Of a stretch of 64,000 bases of DNA, positions 28,437 to 38,289 are shown piece after piece. Source of the stretch: Sphingopyxis lindanitolerans (GTDB lineage: Bacteria; Pseudomonadota; Alphaproteobacteria; Sphingomonadales; Sphingomonadaceae). The notes below the pieces were generated by a model, which was not told the DNA's origin, did no database searches, and saw only the letters and a list, made by a program, of their open reading frames with translations. Numbering within the stretch: position 1 is the stretch's first letter; each line of letters starts with the position of its first letter. The DNA is taken from positions 2,207,751 to 2,271,750 of the forward strand of contig NZ_CM009578.1 of NCBI RefSeq assembly GCF_002993885.1, read 5' to 3'. Position numbers and translations under genes: made by a program.

Positions 28437-28521
28437 TTATAGGCCCCCTCGCGGCTTGGCAAGACCGAGCCCCAGAAAAGTAGCGGGCGGCGAGGGGCCT
28501 CCCGCACATGGGAGAGTTTTC

Positions 28522-30858
28522 ATGCGTCCTTTCGCCCGTTCGCTGCGCCCCGTCCTTCATGCGACGAGCGCGCTTTCGTTGCTCGCTTTCGTTCCCGCCG
28601 CCCACGCGCAGGACGCCAGCGACCAGCAGAGCGCAAGCGCCGACAATGACGGCGACGAGATCATCGTTTCCGCCCGCCGCCGCGACGAGCGGCTGATCGA
28701 CGTGCCGATCGCGGTCACCGCGCTGTCGGGCGATGCGCTGGCGAAGGCGGGCGCGATCGACATCACCGACGTCGCCAACATGGCGCCGAACACGACGCTC
28801 GAAAATTCGCGCGGCACCAATTCGACGCTGACCGCCTTCATCCGCGGCGTCGGCCAGCAGGATCCGGTGCCGGGCTTCGAGGCGGGGGTCGGCCTTTATC
28901 TCGACGACGTCTATCTGAACCGGCCGCAGGGCGCGGTGCTCGACATCTACGACGTCGAGCGGATCGAGGTGCTGCGCGGGCCGCAGGGCACGCTCTATGG
29001 CCGCAACACGATCGGCGGCGCGGTCAAATATGTGACCCGCGCGCTCAATCCCGATTCGCCCGAACTGCGCATCCGCGGCACGCTCGGCACCTATAACCAG
29101 GCCGACCTCGTCGTCACCGCGAGCGCGCCGATCAGCGACATCGTCCGCGTCGGCGGTTCGGTCGCGCGGTTGTCGCGCGGCGGTTTCGGCGACAATCTGA
29201 CCATCAAGGGTCTGGAAAATTACAACAAGGACGTGTGGGCGGGGCGCGGCACGATCGAACTCGGCGGCAATGGCGCGCCGGTGCTGATCCGCATCTCGGG
29301 CGACTATACCCGCGACAAGTCGGACCCGCGCAACGGCCACCGCCTGATCCCGGGCCTGGTTTCGGGCGCCCCCGTCCTCGACGACGTCTACGACACGCGC
29401 GCGGGGCTCAACGACCCCAAGCAGGATGTGAAGGCCTATGGCCTCGCGATGAATGTTTCGGCCGAACTAACCGACACGCTGACGCTGCGGTCGATCAGCG
29501 CGTGGCGCAAGGACACCAGCTTTACCCCGATCGATTTCGACGCGCTGCCGTCGGTCGATGTCGACGTCCCCGCCGTCTATCGCAACGAGCAGCTCAGCCA
29601 GGAATTCCAGCTTCTTTATGAACACGACCGGCTGCACGGCCTCGTCGGCTTCTATTATCTCGACGCCAAGGCCGCGACCTCGTTCGACGTGCTGCTCGGC
29701 CTGACCGGCGCTCCGATCGGCTTCCCCGGCCTCAATGCCTATACCGCGGGCGATGTGCGGACCAAGACCTGGTCGGTGTTCGGCGACTTCACCTATGATT
29801 TCACCGATCAGCTCAGCCTGTCGGTCGGCGGCCGCTATACCAACGATCATCGGGGCGCCTTCGTCTACAAGGCAACGCGGATCACCGGCCTGTCGCCCGA
29901 ATTCGGCGGCACGCTCGATCCGATCGCGATCGCGATCGCGACCAACTTCCGCGGCGACCGCACCTTCAAGGAATTCACGCCGCGCGCCTCGCTGAGCTTC
30001 AAGCCCGACGCCAACAATATGGTCTACGCCTCCTATTCAAAGGGCTTCAAGGGCGGCGGCTTCGACCCGCGCGGATCGGGCACCTCGGCGCCGAGCAGCA
30101 ATCCACCGGCGGCGCCCAGCTATGACGACATCTTCAACTTCCTCGCCTTCGACCCCGAAAAGGTCGACAGCTATGAAATCGGCTACAAGGGATCGCTGCT
30201 CGACCGCCGCCTGACGCTGAGCCTCGCGGGCTTCTACATGGATTATAAGGACGTCCAGATTCCCGGCTCGGTCGGTTGTCTCGTCGGCGGCATCCAGAGC
30301 TTCTGCGGCATCACCACCAACGCGGCGAAGGCACGGCTGCAAGGCATCGAGGCCGAAACCACCGCGATTCTCGCGCGCGATTTCGCGGGCGCGGGCTCGA
30401 CCTTCCGCTTCAACGGCGCGCTCGGCTTTATCGACGCCAAGTATAAGCGCTTCATCGGCCCGACCGGCGCCGACGTCGCCGACCAGCGCACTTTCCAGAA
30501 CACGCCGAAATGGACGGTGTCGGGGTCGATCGCGGCGGGCATCCCGGCGATGGGCGGCAATATCGATGCCTCCACCGGCCTCACCTATCGCAGCCTGACC
30601 CACCAGTTCGAGGTGCCGATCCCGGCGCTCGACCAGCCGGGCTATGTCCTGTGGGATGCCAGCCTGGTGTGGACCGCCGACAGCGGCAATTATTCGATCG
30701 GCCTCCACGGCAAGAATCTGACCGACAAGCAGTATATTACGTCGGGCTATAATTATCAGAACGCCGCCGGGGGCTCGACGCTGGGCAAGGAAGGCATTCA
30801 AACCGCCTTCTACGGCAATCCGCGCCAGGTCTTCGTCACCGGCACGGTCAAATTCTGA
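28522..30858 (+). CDS. TonB-dependent receptor
   Basis: A 778-residue outer-membrane receptor with signal peptide (residues 1-29, cut after AAHA). A TonB-box-like DEIIVSARRR (about 44-53) is followed by a plug domain with TAFIRGVGQQDPVPGFEAGVG and RIEVLRGPQGTLYGRNTIGG. The barrel ends in VFVTGTVKF with terminal F. The sequence style is that of the large sphingomonad receptor group for hydrophobic or plant-derived compounds; the substrate is unknown. GGGAGAG precedes the ATG. A divergent TetR gene and operator lie upstream and a terminator downstream. The neighbouring acyl-CoA genes are convergent, so a functional link is only possible. Confidence 0.88.
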   Translation: MRPFARSLRPVLHATSALSLLAFVPAAHAQDASDQQSASADNDGDEIIVSARRRDERLIDVPIAVTALSGDALAKAGAIDITDVANMAPNTTLENSRGTNSTLTAFIRGVGQQDPVPGFEAGVGLYLDDVYLNRPQGAVLDIYDVERIEVLRGPQGTLYGRNTIGGAVKYVTRALNPDSPELRIRGTLGTYNQADLVVTASAPISDIVRVGGSVARLSRGGFGDNLTIKGLENYNKDVWAGRGTIELGGNGAPVLIRISGDYTRDKSDPRNGHRLIPGLVSGAPVLDDVYDTRAGLNDPKQDVKAYGLAMNVSAELTDTLTLRSISAWRKDTSFTPIDFDALPSVDVDVPAVYRNEQLSQEFQLLYEHDRLHGLVGFYYLDAKAATSFDVLLGLTGAPIGFPGLNAYTAGDVRTKTWSVFGDFTYDFTDQLSLSVGGRYTNDHRGAFVYKATRITGLSPEFGGTLDPIAIAIATNFRGDRTFKEFTPRASLSFKPDANNMVYASYSKGFKGGGFDPRGSGTSAPSSNPPAAPSYDDIFNFLAFDPEKVDSYEIGYKGSLLDRRLTLSLAGFYMDYKDVQIPGSVGCLVGGIQSFCGITTNAAKARLQGIEAETTAILARDFAGAGSTFRFNGALGFIDAKYKRFIGPTGADVADQRTFQNTPKWTVSGSIAAGIPAMGGNIDASTGLTYRSLTHQFEVPIPALDQPGYVLWDASLVWTADSGNYSIGLHGKNLTDKQYITSGYNYQNAAGGSTLGKEGIQTAFYGNPRQVFVTGTVKF

Positions 30859-30886
30859 CCGGACGCACCGTGAAAAAAGGGGGAAA

Positions 30887-30913
30887 GGGGCGTCCGCCAG
30901 GGCGCCCCTTTTT
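30887..30913. terminator. Bidirectional terminator between receptor and CoA-transferase
   Basis: GGGGCG pairs with CGCCCC around a short inner stem and a GCCA loop, followed by TTTTT on the plus strand and by a T-rich run on the minus strand. It separates two converging genes. Confidence 0.75.
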
Positions 30914-32047
30914 CTATGCGCTCAGCGGCGGCGCGCCGGTGGCCGCGACCATGCGCTCGCCGTCGATGACGATCGGGCTGGCGACCCCGTCGATCGCCGC
31001 GCCCTCGGGGCGAAAACGCATCCCGCGCGCGGCAACCTGCGGGTCGGCGAAGACGCCGGCGAGATCGTTGATCGGCCCCGCGGGCACACCGTCGGCCTCG
31101 AGCGCGAGCGACAGCGGCTGCGCATCCCAGCCTGCGATCTTGGCCGCGAGCAGCGGGATCAGCTCGGCGCGGTTGGCGAGCCGGGCGGCGTTGGTCGCGA
31201 ACCGCGGATCGCCGCCCCATTCGGGCACCCCCAGGATCGCGCACAGCTTGCGATACTGGCCATCGTTGCCGACCGCGATCACGAGCTGCCCGTCGGCGGT
31301 CGCAAACACCTGATAGGGCACGACATTGACATGCGCATTGCCCATCCGCTTCGGCACCACTCCGCTCGCCAGATAATTGGCGGCCTGGTTCGCGAGCACC
31401 GCGACCTGCGCGTCGAGCAGCGCCATGTCGATATGCGCGCCCCCACCCTTGTCCTCTCCGGTGACGTCACGACGTCGCAGCGCGGCCAGGATCGCGACGG
31501 TCGCATACATGCCGGTAAAGATGTCGGCATAGGCGATTCCCGCCTTTTGCGGCGCGCCGTCGGGCTCGCCGGTCAGCGACATGAAGCCGCTCATCGCCTG
31601 GACGATATAATCATAGCCCGCACGGTGCGCATAAGGCCCGGTCTGGCCGAAGCCGGTGATCGAACAGACGATCAGCCGCGGGAAATCGGCGCGCAGCCGC
31701 GCCGGGTCGAGCCCATATTTGACGAGGCCGCCGACCTTGTAATTCTCGATCACCACATCGGCGCCCGCCAGCAGCGCGCGCACCTCGGCCTGACCCTCCG
31801 CGCTTGCGATATCGATCGCGACGCTCCGCTTGCCGCGGTTGCAGCTGTGATAATAGGCCGCGCTCAGATTGGACCCGTCGGCGCCGGTAACAAAAGGCGG
31901 GCCCCATTCGCGCGTGTCGTCGCCGCCCCCCGGCCGCTCGACCTTGACCACCTCGGCGCCGAGGTCGGCGAGCAATTGCCCGCTCCACGGCCCCGCGAGC
32001 ACGCGCGCGAGTTCGACGACGCGCAGGCCTTCGAGGGGTTTCATCAT
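30914..32047 (-). CDS. CaiB/BaiF CoA-transferase, probable glutarate CoA-transferase
   Basis: A 377-residue family III CoA-transferase. It opens with LEGLRVVELARVLAGPW and has NYKVGGLVKYGLD. The likely catalytic aspartate is D175 in AYADIFTGMYA, equivalent to the formyl-CoA transferase nucleophile. One base separates it from the glutaryl-CoA dehydrogenase gene upstream, so both are in one operon. By analogy with succinyl-CoA:glutarate CoA-transferases it probably activates glutarate from lysine or tryptophan breakdown. The substrate is inferred from context; other dicarboxylates are possible. Confidence 0.82.
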   Translation of the reverse strand: MMKPLEGLRVVELARVLAGPWSGQLLADLGAEVVKVERPGGGDDTREWGPPFVTGADGSNLSAAYYHSCNRGKRSVAIDIASAEGQAEVRALLAGADVVIENYKVGGLVKYGLDPARLRADFPRLIVCSITGFGQTGPYAHRAGYDYIVQAMSGFMSLTGEPDGAPQKAGIAYADIFTGMYATVAILAALRRRDVTGEDKGGGAHIDMALLDAQVAVLANQAANYLASGVVPKRMGNAHVNVVPYQVFATADGQLVIAVGNDGQYRKLCAILGVPEWGGDPRFATNAARLANRAELIPLLAAKIAGWDAQPLSLALEADGVPAGPINDLAGVFADPQVAARGMRFRPEGAAIDGVASPIVIDGERMVAATGAPPLSA

Positions 32048-32048
32048 C

Positions 32049-33251
32049 TCAGGAAAAAGCGCTGATGCCGGTGATCGCGCGGCCGAGGATCAGCGCATGG
32101 ACGTCGTGCGTGCCCTCATAGGTGTTCACCGTCTCCAGGTTCACCGCGTGACGGATGACATGATAATCGGCCGAAATGCCGTTGCCGCCGTGCATGTCGC
32201 GTGCGACGCGCGCGATATCGAGCGCCTTGCCGCAATTGTTGCGCTTGAGCAGGCTGATCGCATCGGGAATCAGGCGGCCATCGTCGATGAGGCGCCCGAC
32301 GCGCAGCGCGGCCTGCAAGCCCATCGCGATGTCGGTGAGCATGTTGGCGAGCTTGAGTTGGACGATCTGATTCGCCGCGAGCGGGCGCCCGAACTGCTTG
32401 CGCTCGAGCGTGTAGCCGCGCGCCGCTTCATAGCAGAATTCGGCCGCGCCCATCGCGCCCCAGCCGATGCCGTAGCGCGCGCGGTTGAGGCAACCGAACG
32501 GCCCTTTCAGCCCCGACACATGCGGCAGCAGCGCATCCTCGCCGACCTCGACCCCGTCCATCACGATCTCGCCGGTGATCGAGGCACGCAGGCTCACCTT
32601 GCCCTCGATCTTCGGCGCCGACAGTCCCTTCATGCCCTTTTCGAGCAGGAAACCGCGGATCGCGCCGTCATGCGCGTCGGATTTCGCCCAGACGACGAAA
32701 ACGTCGGCGATCGGCGCATTGGTGATCCACATCTTCGCGCCCTTGAGGCGATAGCCGCCCGCGATCTTTTCGGCGCGGGTGCGCATCCCGCCCGGATCGC
32801 TGCCGGCGTCGGGTTCGGTGAGGCCGAAGCAGCCGACAAGCTCGCCCGAGATCAGGCCGGGCAGAAATTTGCGCTTCTGTTCGTCGCTGCCATAGGCGTT
32901 GATCGGATGGATCACGAGCGAGCTTTGCACCGAGCAGGCCGACCGATAGCCCGAATCGATCCGCTCGACCTCGCGCGCGATCAGCCCATAGCTGACATAG
33001 TTCAGCCCGGCGCCGCCATATGCGGGATCGATCGTCGCGCCGAGCAGGCCGAGCGCGCCCATTTCGGACATGATCGCACGGTCGAACCGCTCTTCGAGAA
33101 AGGCCGAGGTGACACGTGGCAGCAGCTCGCCCTCGGCATAGGCGCGCGCGGCGCCCTGGATCATCCGCTCCTCTTCGCTGAGCTGATCGGCGAGCTGAAG
33201 CGGGTCGAACGGATCAAGCGCCTCGATGCGCTGTGGATCGGCGAGGGCCAT
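32049..33251 (-). CDS. gcdH: Glutaryl-CoA dehydrogenase (acyl-CoA dehydrogenase family)
   Basis: A 400-residue FAD flavoenzyme that oxidises and decarboxylates glutaryl-CoA to crotonyl-CoA. Family signatures: [14 protein letters not shown] (about residue 138), [18 protein letters not shown], and the C-terminal [25 protein letters not shown], where the Glu in TYEGT is the catalytic base. The match to the glutaryl subgroup is strong. The ATG at 33251 begins at the normal N-terminus. Downstream CoA-transferase gives a two-step glutarate route. Confidence 0.88.
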   Translation of the reverse strand: MALADPQRIEALDPFDPLQLADQLSEEERMIQGAARAYAEGELLPRVTSAFLEERFDRAIMSEMGALGLLGATIDPAYGGAGLNYVSYGLIAREVERIDSGYRSACSVQSSLVIHPINAYGSDEQKRKFLPGLISGELVGCFGLTEPDAGSDPGGMRTRAEKIAGGYRLKGAKMWITNAPIADVFVVWAKSDAHDGAIRGFLLEKGMKGLSAPKIEGKVSLRASITGEIVMDGVEVGEDALLPHVSGLKGPFGCLNRARYGIGWGAMGAAEFCYEAARGYTLERKQFGRPLAANQIVQLKLANMLTDIAMGLQAALRVGRLIDDGRLIPDAISLLKRNNCGKALDIARVARDMHGGNGISADYHVIRHAVNLETVNTYEGTHDVHALILGRAITGISAFS

Positions 33252-33293
33252 GGGTCGCGCTTTCTCTTGGACGCGACCCCGTCGGGGCACGCG

Positions 33294-34196
33294 TTACGGG
33301 GTGGTCGCGGTCGCCGTGCGGGCCGCGGCGACGGCCGGACCGTCGCGCGGTTCCAATATCGCCGCCGTCTCGATGAGGTCAAGCGCACGCCGCGCCTCAT
33401 TGTAACGCCGGGCATCGATCAGCCATTCGCTCGCCGCCGCCGCGCCGGGCATCGCCGCGACCTCGACGATGGCCTTGTCCGCCATGCCGCTCGTCAGATA
33501 GCGGCGGGCGCGATCGAGCCGCTCGGTGGCGCGGGGCGACTGCGTTCCCGCGGGCCGCACCACGAACAATTCGCCGATCTCGCGCTTGATGCCGGTCCAC
33601 AGGCTGCCCTTGTCACCGCTGCGTCCGACCAGTTCGGGGGCGATCACATCGAGTTCGGCGCGAAGCTGTTCGAGCGTCACCGGCTCGCGCGAGGTTTCGA
33701 TGATCGTCTTGACCGCATTGGGCTGATCGTCGCCGAAGCGCAGACGCAGCTGCGCCTCAAGATAGCCGAGCGACAGGCCGCGATCGAGCGCGCGACGCAC
33801 CGCGAAAGCGACGAGCAGCCCCTCGGCGCGCGACGCATTGCCCGAGGCCGACTCGGCCTGGAGCGTGATGCGCGAAAGGCGTGTTTCAAGTTCGGCGACG
33901 CGCGCGGCGAGCGCATCGGCGCCGTCGATCGGCGCGACGACCACCGGCTGCGCGGCCAGCGAGGGATCCGTGCCATCGCTCACGATCTTGAGCACGCCGC
34001 CGGAAGCAGGCGTATCGGTCACGCTGGTCACCGGCGGCGTGTCGCTGGCGAGCCAGCGGCTCATCGCCCAGCCGCCCCCGACAACCCCGACGATCAGCAG
34101 GATGACCGCGCTGACGAAGAGCGCGCGCAACGAAAGCCTTTTCACCGGGGCCTCGCCGTTGGTCGGCGGAGCCCGTTCGATGCTGTCGATTGTCAT
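33294..34196 (-). CDS. Mitofilin-like inner-membrane protein
   Basis: A 300-residue protein with a cytosolic N-terminus, one TM helix (about 22-47) and a periplasmic part. A coiled coil (about 93-125, ARVAELETRLSRITLQAESA) leads into a helical C-terminal domain rich in Ala and Arg. This matches the alphaproteobacterial mitofilin-like proteins (COG4223) usually encoded after hemD, as here, and related to the mitochondrial cristae protein Mic60. A role in envelope shaping or membrane contact is proposed for the family; here it is inferred from length, topology and position. Confidence 0.75.
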   Translation of the reverse strand: MTIDSIERAPPTNGEAPVKRLSLRALFVSAVILLIVGVVGGGWAMSRWLASDTPPVTSVTDTPASGGVLKIVSDGTDPSLAAQPVVVAPIDGADALAARVAELETRLSRITLQAESASGNASRAEGLLVAFAVRRALDRGLSLGYLEAQLRLRFGDDQPNAVKTIIETSREPVTLEQLRAELDVIAPELVGRSGDKGSLWTGIKREIGELFVVRPAGTQSPRATERLDRARRYLTSGMADKAIVEVAAMPGAAAASEWLIDARRYNEARRALDLIETAAILEPRDGPAVAAARTATATTP

Positions 34197-34218
34197 GTGT
34201 CTCTTTCGAACGACCCTG

Positions 34219-34905
34219 TCAGCGTCCCTTGTGGCACAAAGCATGCGCCTCTGCCAACATTGCCGCGTCGTCGGGGCGTGACGAAATCGCCTTTTCGGCC
34301 CAGCCTTCGCCCGCGGCGGACGCGACGGCAGCGCTGATCGCCAGCAAGGTCAAATGCTTACGCCCGCTCCCGACGAGTTCGGCGATCCGCGCCGCGCCGC
34401 GCGCCGAATGCGCCATCACCACCGCCGGCGCGGCGACGAGCGCGTCCCAACCCGGCGGCGGGGGAATGGGATCGACCGCATAGGCGGGAAGCGGGGTGAT
34501 CGCGATTCCCGCGGCGCCGAAGGTCGAGCGGTCGCGCCCGCACAGCCACAGCAGCCGCGCCGGACCCTCTGCCGCCATGGCGTCGACAAGGCCCTGGCCG
34601 TCGCCGGGCCCGGTGACGGCGACGGTCAGCCCCGCGGCGCGCGCGGCGGCGGCCGTCGCCTCGCCCACCGCCCAAACCGGCAGCGCCGCCAGTGCGGCCA
34701 ATCCTGCCCCGCCGAGCCGCGCCGCCTGCGCGCTCGTCAGCAGCAGCGCGTCGAACCCGGCCCGATCGGGCGGCGACCAGGCCAGCGCGCGCGCGGCGAA
34801 CAACGGCATGGGCCGGGCATCGAGGCCCGCCGCCCGCGCCCGTGCGACGGTCGCCGCGCCGCCGGGGTCGGGGCGCGTGACGACAAGCGGCAGATGGCCG
34901 GTCAT
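34219..34905 (-). CDS. hemD: Uroporphyrinogen-III synthase
   Basis: A 228-residue two-lobed enzyme that cyclises hydroxymethylbilane to uroporphyrinogen III. Sequence is poorly conserved in this family, but LVVTRPDPGG at the start, FDALLLTSAQAAR in the first lobe and PAVVMAHSARGAARI in the second are typical. The start ATG overlaps the hemC stop (ATGA). Position directly after hemC supports the call. Confidence 0.85.
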   Translation of the reverse strand: MTGHLPLVVTRPDPGGAATVARARAAGLDARPMPLFAARALAWSPPDRAGFDALLLTSAQAARLGGAGLAALAALPVWAVGEATAAAARAAGLTVAVTGPGDGQGLVDAMAAEGPARLLWLCGRDRSTFGAAGIAITPLPAYAVDPIPPPPGWDALVAAPAVVMAHSARGAARIAELVGSGRKHLTLLAISAAVASAAGEGWAEKAISSRPDDAAMLAEAHALCHKGR

Positions 34906-35855
34906 GCCGCGAACAGGCGGCGCACCGCGTCGGGGGCTTCGCCGAGCAGCCGGTGCGCGAGCGCGGCGGCATCGCTTTCGCCGGACACCATCGCATGGCC
35001 CGCGACATGCGCGGCGCCGTCGTCCGAATAGATTTCGGCGTCGAGCCGCAGCAGGCCGCCCGCCTGCCAATGCGCATGCGCGGCGACGGGCGACCGGCAA
35101 TCGCCGCCGAGCGCCGCAAGCAGCGCGCGCTCGGCCATTACCGCGCGGTGCGTCAGGGCGTGGTCGACCGCCTTCAGCAGCGCGAGCGTCGCCGCATCGT
35201 CGGCGCGGGCGTCGATCCCGATCGCGCCCTGCGACGCCGCGGGGAGCAGCAGGTCGATCGGCTGCGCGCGCCCGATATCGGGCATGGCGAGCCGTTCGAG
35301 CCCGGCCGCGGCGAGCAAGGTCGCGTCGGCATCGCCGGCGGCCAGCTTGGCGAGCCGTGTCTGGACATTGCCGCGCAGCAGCGTCGTGACGAGATCGGGG
35401 CGGAGCCGCTTCACCTGCGCCGCGCGGCGCGGGCTGCTCGTCCCCAGCCGCGCGCCGCGCGGCAGGTCGGCGATGGTCGGAGCGTCGAGCCCCGCGCGCA
35501 CGACCAGCCGGTCGCGCGGATCGGCGCGCTCGAGCATCGCGCCGAGCGCAAAGCGGGGGTCGCGCAGCGTCTCGACGTCCTTCAGGCTATGCACCGCGAT
35601 ATCGATCGTCCCGGCGTCGAGCGCAGCGTCGAGTTCGCGCGTCCACAGCGCCTTGCCGCCGACCTCGGCCAGCGCGCGGTCCTGAATCCGGTCGCCGGTC
35701 GCGGTCATCGGCACGATATCGAGCGCATCGGGGTTCAGATCATGCGCTTTGATGAGCGCCGCCGCCGCAAGATGCGCCTGCGCCATCGCCAGCGGCGACG
35801 CGCGCGTGCCGATACGGAGCGGGTTTGCGGGCGTGGGTAGCGGGATCGAAGCCAT
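34902..35855 (-). CDS. hemC: Hydroxymethylbilane synthase (porphobilinogen deaminase)
   Basis: A 317-residue cytosolic enzyme that joins four porphobilinogen units. Motifs: IGTRASPLAMAQ at 15-26, HSLKDVET at 89-96, LGTSSPRRAAQ at 138-148, and the dipyrromethane-cofactor cysteine C253 in GGDCRSPVAAH. Length is normal. First gene of the run hemC-hemD-mitofilin-like, which may continue into gcdH and the CoA-transferase because gaps are short (22 and 42 bases). Confidence 0.93.
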   Translation of the reverse strand: MASIPLPTPANPLRIGTRASPLAMAQAHLAAAALIKAHDLNPDALDIVPMTATGDRIQDRALAEVGGKALWTRELDAALDAGTIDIAVHSLKDVETLRDPRFALGAMLERADPRDRLVVRAGLDAPTIADLPRGARLGTSSPRRAAQVKRLRPDLVTTLLRGNVQTRLAKLAAGDADATLLAAAGLERLAMPDIGRAQPIDLLLPAASQGAIGIDARADDAATLALLKAVDHALTHRAVMAERALLAALGGDCRSPVAAHAHWQAGGLLRLDAEIYSDDGAAHVAGHAMVSGESDAAALAHRLLGEAPDAVRRLFAA

Positions 35856-35892
35856 GCGCGCCTGCTAAGGCCTAAGGGTGGCAAAGGGAAGA

Positions 35893-36140
35893 TGAAGGAT
35901 TCGCGCAGAGACCGCGGAGTGCGCAGAGATTTTGTTCAAGCGGAGACGCGGAGACGCGGAGAAAGGCGCGCTCTGCCGCGAAGCGGCCTTTCCATCTCCA
36001 ACGCAGCTCCAAAATGCGGCGTCCTTGGACAAGGGGCCTGGCGGCCCGATACTCTTTCTTCTCCTTCTTCTCCGCGTCTCTGCGTCTCCGCGTGAACTAT
36101 CTTTCTTTCTTCTCTGCGGCCTCTGCGCGAATCTCCCCAA
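35893..36140. repeat. Long imperfect inverted repeat (GCGGAGACGCGGAG family) between hemC and tsaD
   Basis: The left arm (about 35903-35964) has CGCAGAGACCGCGGAG and AGCGGAGACGCGGAGACG. The right arm (about 36060-36140) carries the complement (TCTCCGCGTCTCTGCG, CTCTGCGGCCTCTGCGCG). The 334-base gap holds nothing else. Arms are wide apart and could form a long stem. A similar repeat lies near 59 kb and a half copy near 25.75 kb. Confidence 0.75.
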
Positions 36141-36189
36141 CACCGCCGCTTGCCCCCCGGCCCTTCGCCCGCGTAAGGGAGCGACTTAT

Positions 36190-37224
36190 ATGTCCCTTAT
36201 CCTCGGCCTCGAATCTAGCTGCGACGAAACCGCGGCCGCGCTCGTCGATAGCGAACGGCGCATTCTCGCCCACCGCGTCGCGGGGCAGGAGGCCGAGCAT
36301 CAACCCTATGGCGGCGTCGTCCCCGAAATCGCCGCGCGCGCGCATGTCGATCGCCTCGCGCCAATCGTCGAGGGCGTGCTGGCCGACGCAGGCGTAACGC
36401 TCGCCGCGGTCGATGCGATCGCCGCAACCGCGGGGCCGGGTCTGATCGGCGGGGTGATGGTCGGGCTCGTCACCGGCAAGGCACTCGCGCATGCCGCGGG
36501 CAAGCCGCTGATCGCGGTCAATCATCTCGAAGGTCATGCGCTGAGCCCGCGGCTCGCCGATCCGTCGCTCGCATTTCCCTATCTGCTGCTGCTCGTCTCG
36601 GGCGGCCATTGCCAGTTGCTGCTCGTCAAGGGGGTCGGCGATTATCGCCGCCTCGCGACGACGATCGACGACGCGGCGGGCGAGGCTTTCGACAAGACCG
36701 CGAAGCTGCTCGGGCTCGGCTATCCCGGCGGTCCGGCGGTCGAGCGCATCGCGCGCGACGGCGACCCGCAGGCGGTCGCGCTCCCGCGCCCGCTCGTCGG
36801 CAGCGCCGAGCCGCATTTCTCCTTCGCAGGGCTGAAGAGCGCCGTCGCGCGCGCCGCCGCGAGCGGCGAGCATCGCGTCGCCGACCTCGCCGCCTCCTTC
36901 CAGCAGGCGGTCGTCGACTGCCTCGTCGACCGCAGCCGCATCGCGCTCGCCGCCTGCCCCGACGCCACCGCCTTCGTCGTCGCGGGCGGAGTGGCCGCCA
37001 ATGGCGCGATTCGCGCCGCGCTCACCGATCTCGCCGCCCGCTTCGACAAGGCCTTCGTCGCACCGCCGCTGTGGCTGTGCACCGACAATGGCGCGATGAT
37101 CGCCTGGGCGGGTGCCGAGCGCTTCGCCGCAGGACTGACCGACCCGCTCGATATCGCGGCGCGGCCGCGCTGGCCGCTCGACGCCGGGGCCGAGGCGGTG
37201 CGCGGCGCCGGAGTGAAGGCATGA
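36190..37224 (+). CDS. tsaD: tRNA N6-threonylcarbamoyladenosine transferase subunit
   Basis: A 344-residue ASKHA-fold enzyme that attaches threonylcarbamoyl to A37 of tRNAs reading ANN codons. It begins [15 protein letters not shown]. The metal site has HLEGH (H-x3-H) near residues 111-115, SGGHCQLL follows, and the C-terminus has the segment [12 protein letters not shown]. The ATG at 36190 is chosen because the family begins there; the longer frame is within the repeat. Its stop overlaps gpsA (ATGA). Confidence 0.93.
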   Translation: MSLILGLESSCDETAAALVDSERRILAHRVAGQEAEHQPYGGVVPEIAARAHVDRLAPIVEGVLADAGVTLAAVDAIAATAGPGLIGGVMVGLVTGKALAHAAGKPLIAVNHLEGHALSPRLADPSLAFPYLLLLVSGGHCQLLLVKGVGDYRRLATTIDDAAGEAFDKTAKLLGLGYPGGPAVERIARDGDPQAVALPRPLVGSAEPHFSFAGLKSAVARAAASGEHRVADLAASFQQAVVDCLVDRSRIALAACPDATAFVVAGGVAANGAIRAALTDLAARFDKAFVAPPLWLCTDNGAMIAWAGAERFAAGLTDPLDIAARPRWPLDAGAEAVRGAGVKA

Positions 37225-38213
37225 CGTCATACAGCCGCTTCGGGGTGGTCGGCGGGGGCGCCTGGGGCACCGCGCTGGCGCAATTGCTCGCCGCCGAAGG
37301 TGCTCCCGTCCGCCTCTGGGCGCGCGAAGATGCGGTCGTCACGGCGATCAATGCCGAGCATCGCAACCCGCTTTTCCTCCCCGGCGCCAGCCTGTCGCCT
37401 TCGCTCGTCGCGACCGGCGATCTGGCCGACCTCGCGGCGTGCGATGCGCTGCTCGTGGTCGTCCCGGTTCCTTTTCTGCGCGCGGTGCTGGCCGACCTGC
37501 CCGCCGGCCATGCCCCGCTGATCTTTTGCAGCAAGGGCATGGAGGCACAGAGCTTTGCCTTTCCGATCGACATCGCGCGCGATGTCTGTTCCGACCGGCC
37601 GCTGGCGGTGCTGTCGGGCCCGACCTTCGCGCACGAAGTCGCCGCCGGCCTGCCGACCGCGATCACGCTCGCCGCCGCCGACACCGCGACCGCCGAAGCG
37701 CTCGCGCAGGCGCTCGCCCGCCCGCATTTCCGGCCTTATGTGTCGACCGACATGATCGGCGCCGAGATCGGTGGCGCGGTCAAGAATATCCTCGCGATCG
37801 CGTGTGGAATCGTCGATGGCGCCGGGCTGGGACTCAACGCACGCGCCGCGCTGATCAGCCGCGGCTTCGCCGAAATGACGCGCTTCGGGCTGGCGCGCGG
37901 CGCCCAGGCCGACACCCTCGCGGGGCTCGCCGGGCTCGGCGACCTCGTCCTCACCTGCACCTCGTCCAACTCGCGCAATTTCGCGCTGGGGCAAGGGCTG
38001 GGGCGCGGCGCCGACGCGGCAACATTGATGGCCGACCGCCGCACCGTCGCCGAAGGCGCGTTCAGCGCCCCGGTGATCGCCGCTGCGGCGCGCGCCGACG
38101 GCATCGAGATGCCGATCACCGACGCGGTCGCCCGGCTCGTTGCCGGCGACATCCGCGCGGGCGAAGCCATTCAGGCTCTGCTCAGCCGCCCGCTGCGACC
38201 CGAGGGGCGATGA
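37221..38213 (+). CDS. gpsA: Glycerol-3-phosphate dehydrogenase (NAD(P)+)
   Basis: A 330-residue enzyme that reduces dihydroxyacetone phosphate to glycerol-3-phosphate for phospholipids. The nucleotide motif is [13 protein letters not shown]. Other markers: [22 protein letters not shown], the catalytic-lysine segment [15 protein letters not shown], and [18 protein letters not shown]. It overlaps tsaD by four bases. Confidence 0.93.
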   Translation: MTSYSRFGVVGGGAWGTALAQLLAAEGAPVRLWAREDAVVTAINAEHRNPLFLPGASLSPSLVATGDLADLAACDALLVVVPVPFLRAVLADLPAGHAPLIFCSKGMEAQSFAFPIDIARDVCSDRPLAVLSGPTFAHEVAAGLPTAITLAAADTATAEALAQALARPHFRPYVSTDMIGAEIGGAVKNILAIACGIVDGAGLGLNARAALISRGFAEMTRFGLARGAQADTLAGLAGLGDLVLTCTSSNSRNFALGQGLGRGADAATLMADRRTVAEGAFSAPVIAAAARADGIEMPITDAVARLVAGDIRAGEAIQALLSRPLRPEGR

Positions 38214-38289
38214 CCAGCCTATCGCAATTGCCTGCCCCCCCCGCGCGCGCTAGACGGGTCGCCGGGGAACAACGGAAGGGGCGCAAGGC

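Noticed and set aside
31869..34337. Open frame of about 820 codons opposite gcdH and the mitofilin-like gene
   Set aside because: Composition is arginine-rich and domain-free, as expected for a shadow frame of high-GC DNA.
35893..36140. CRISPR array from the repeated GCGGAGACGCGGAG units
   Set aside because: Copies are adjacent or inverted, with no regular unique spacers and no cas genes in the window.
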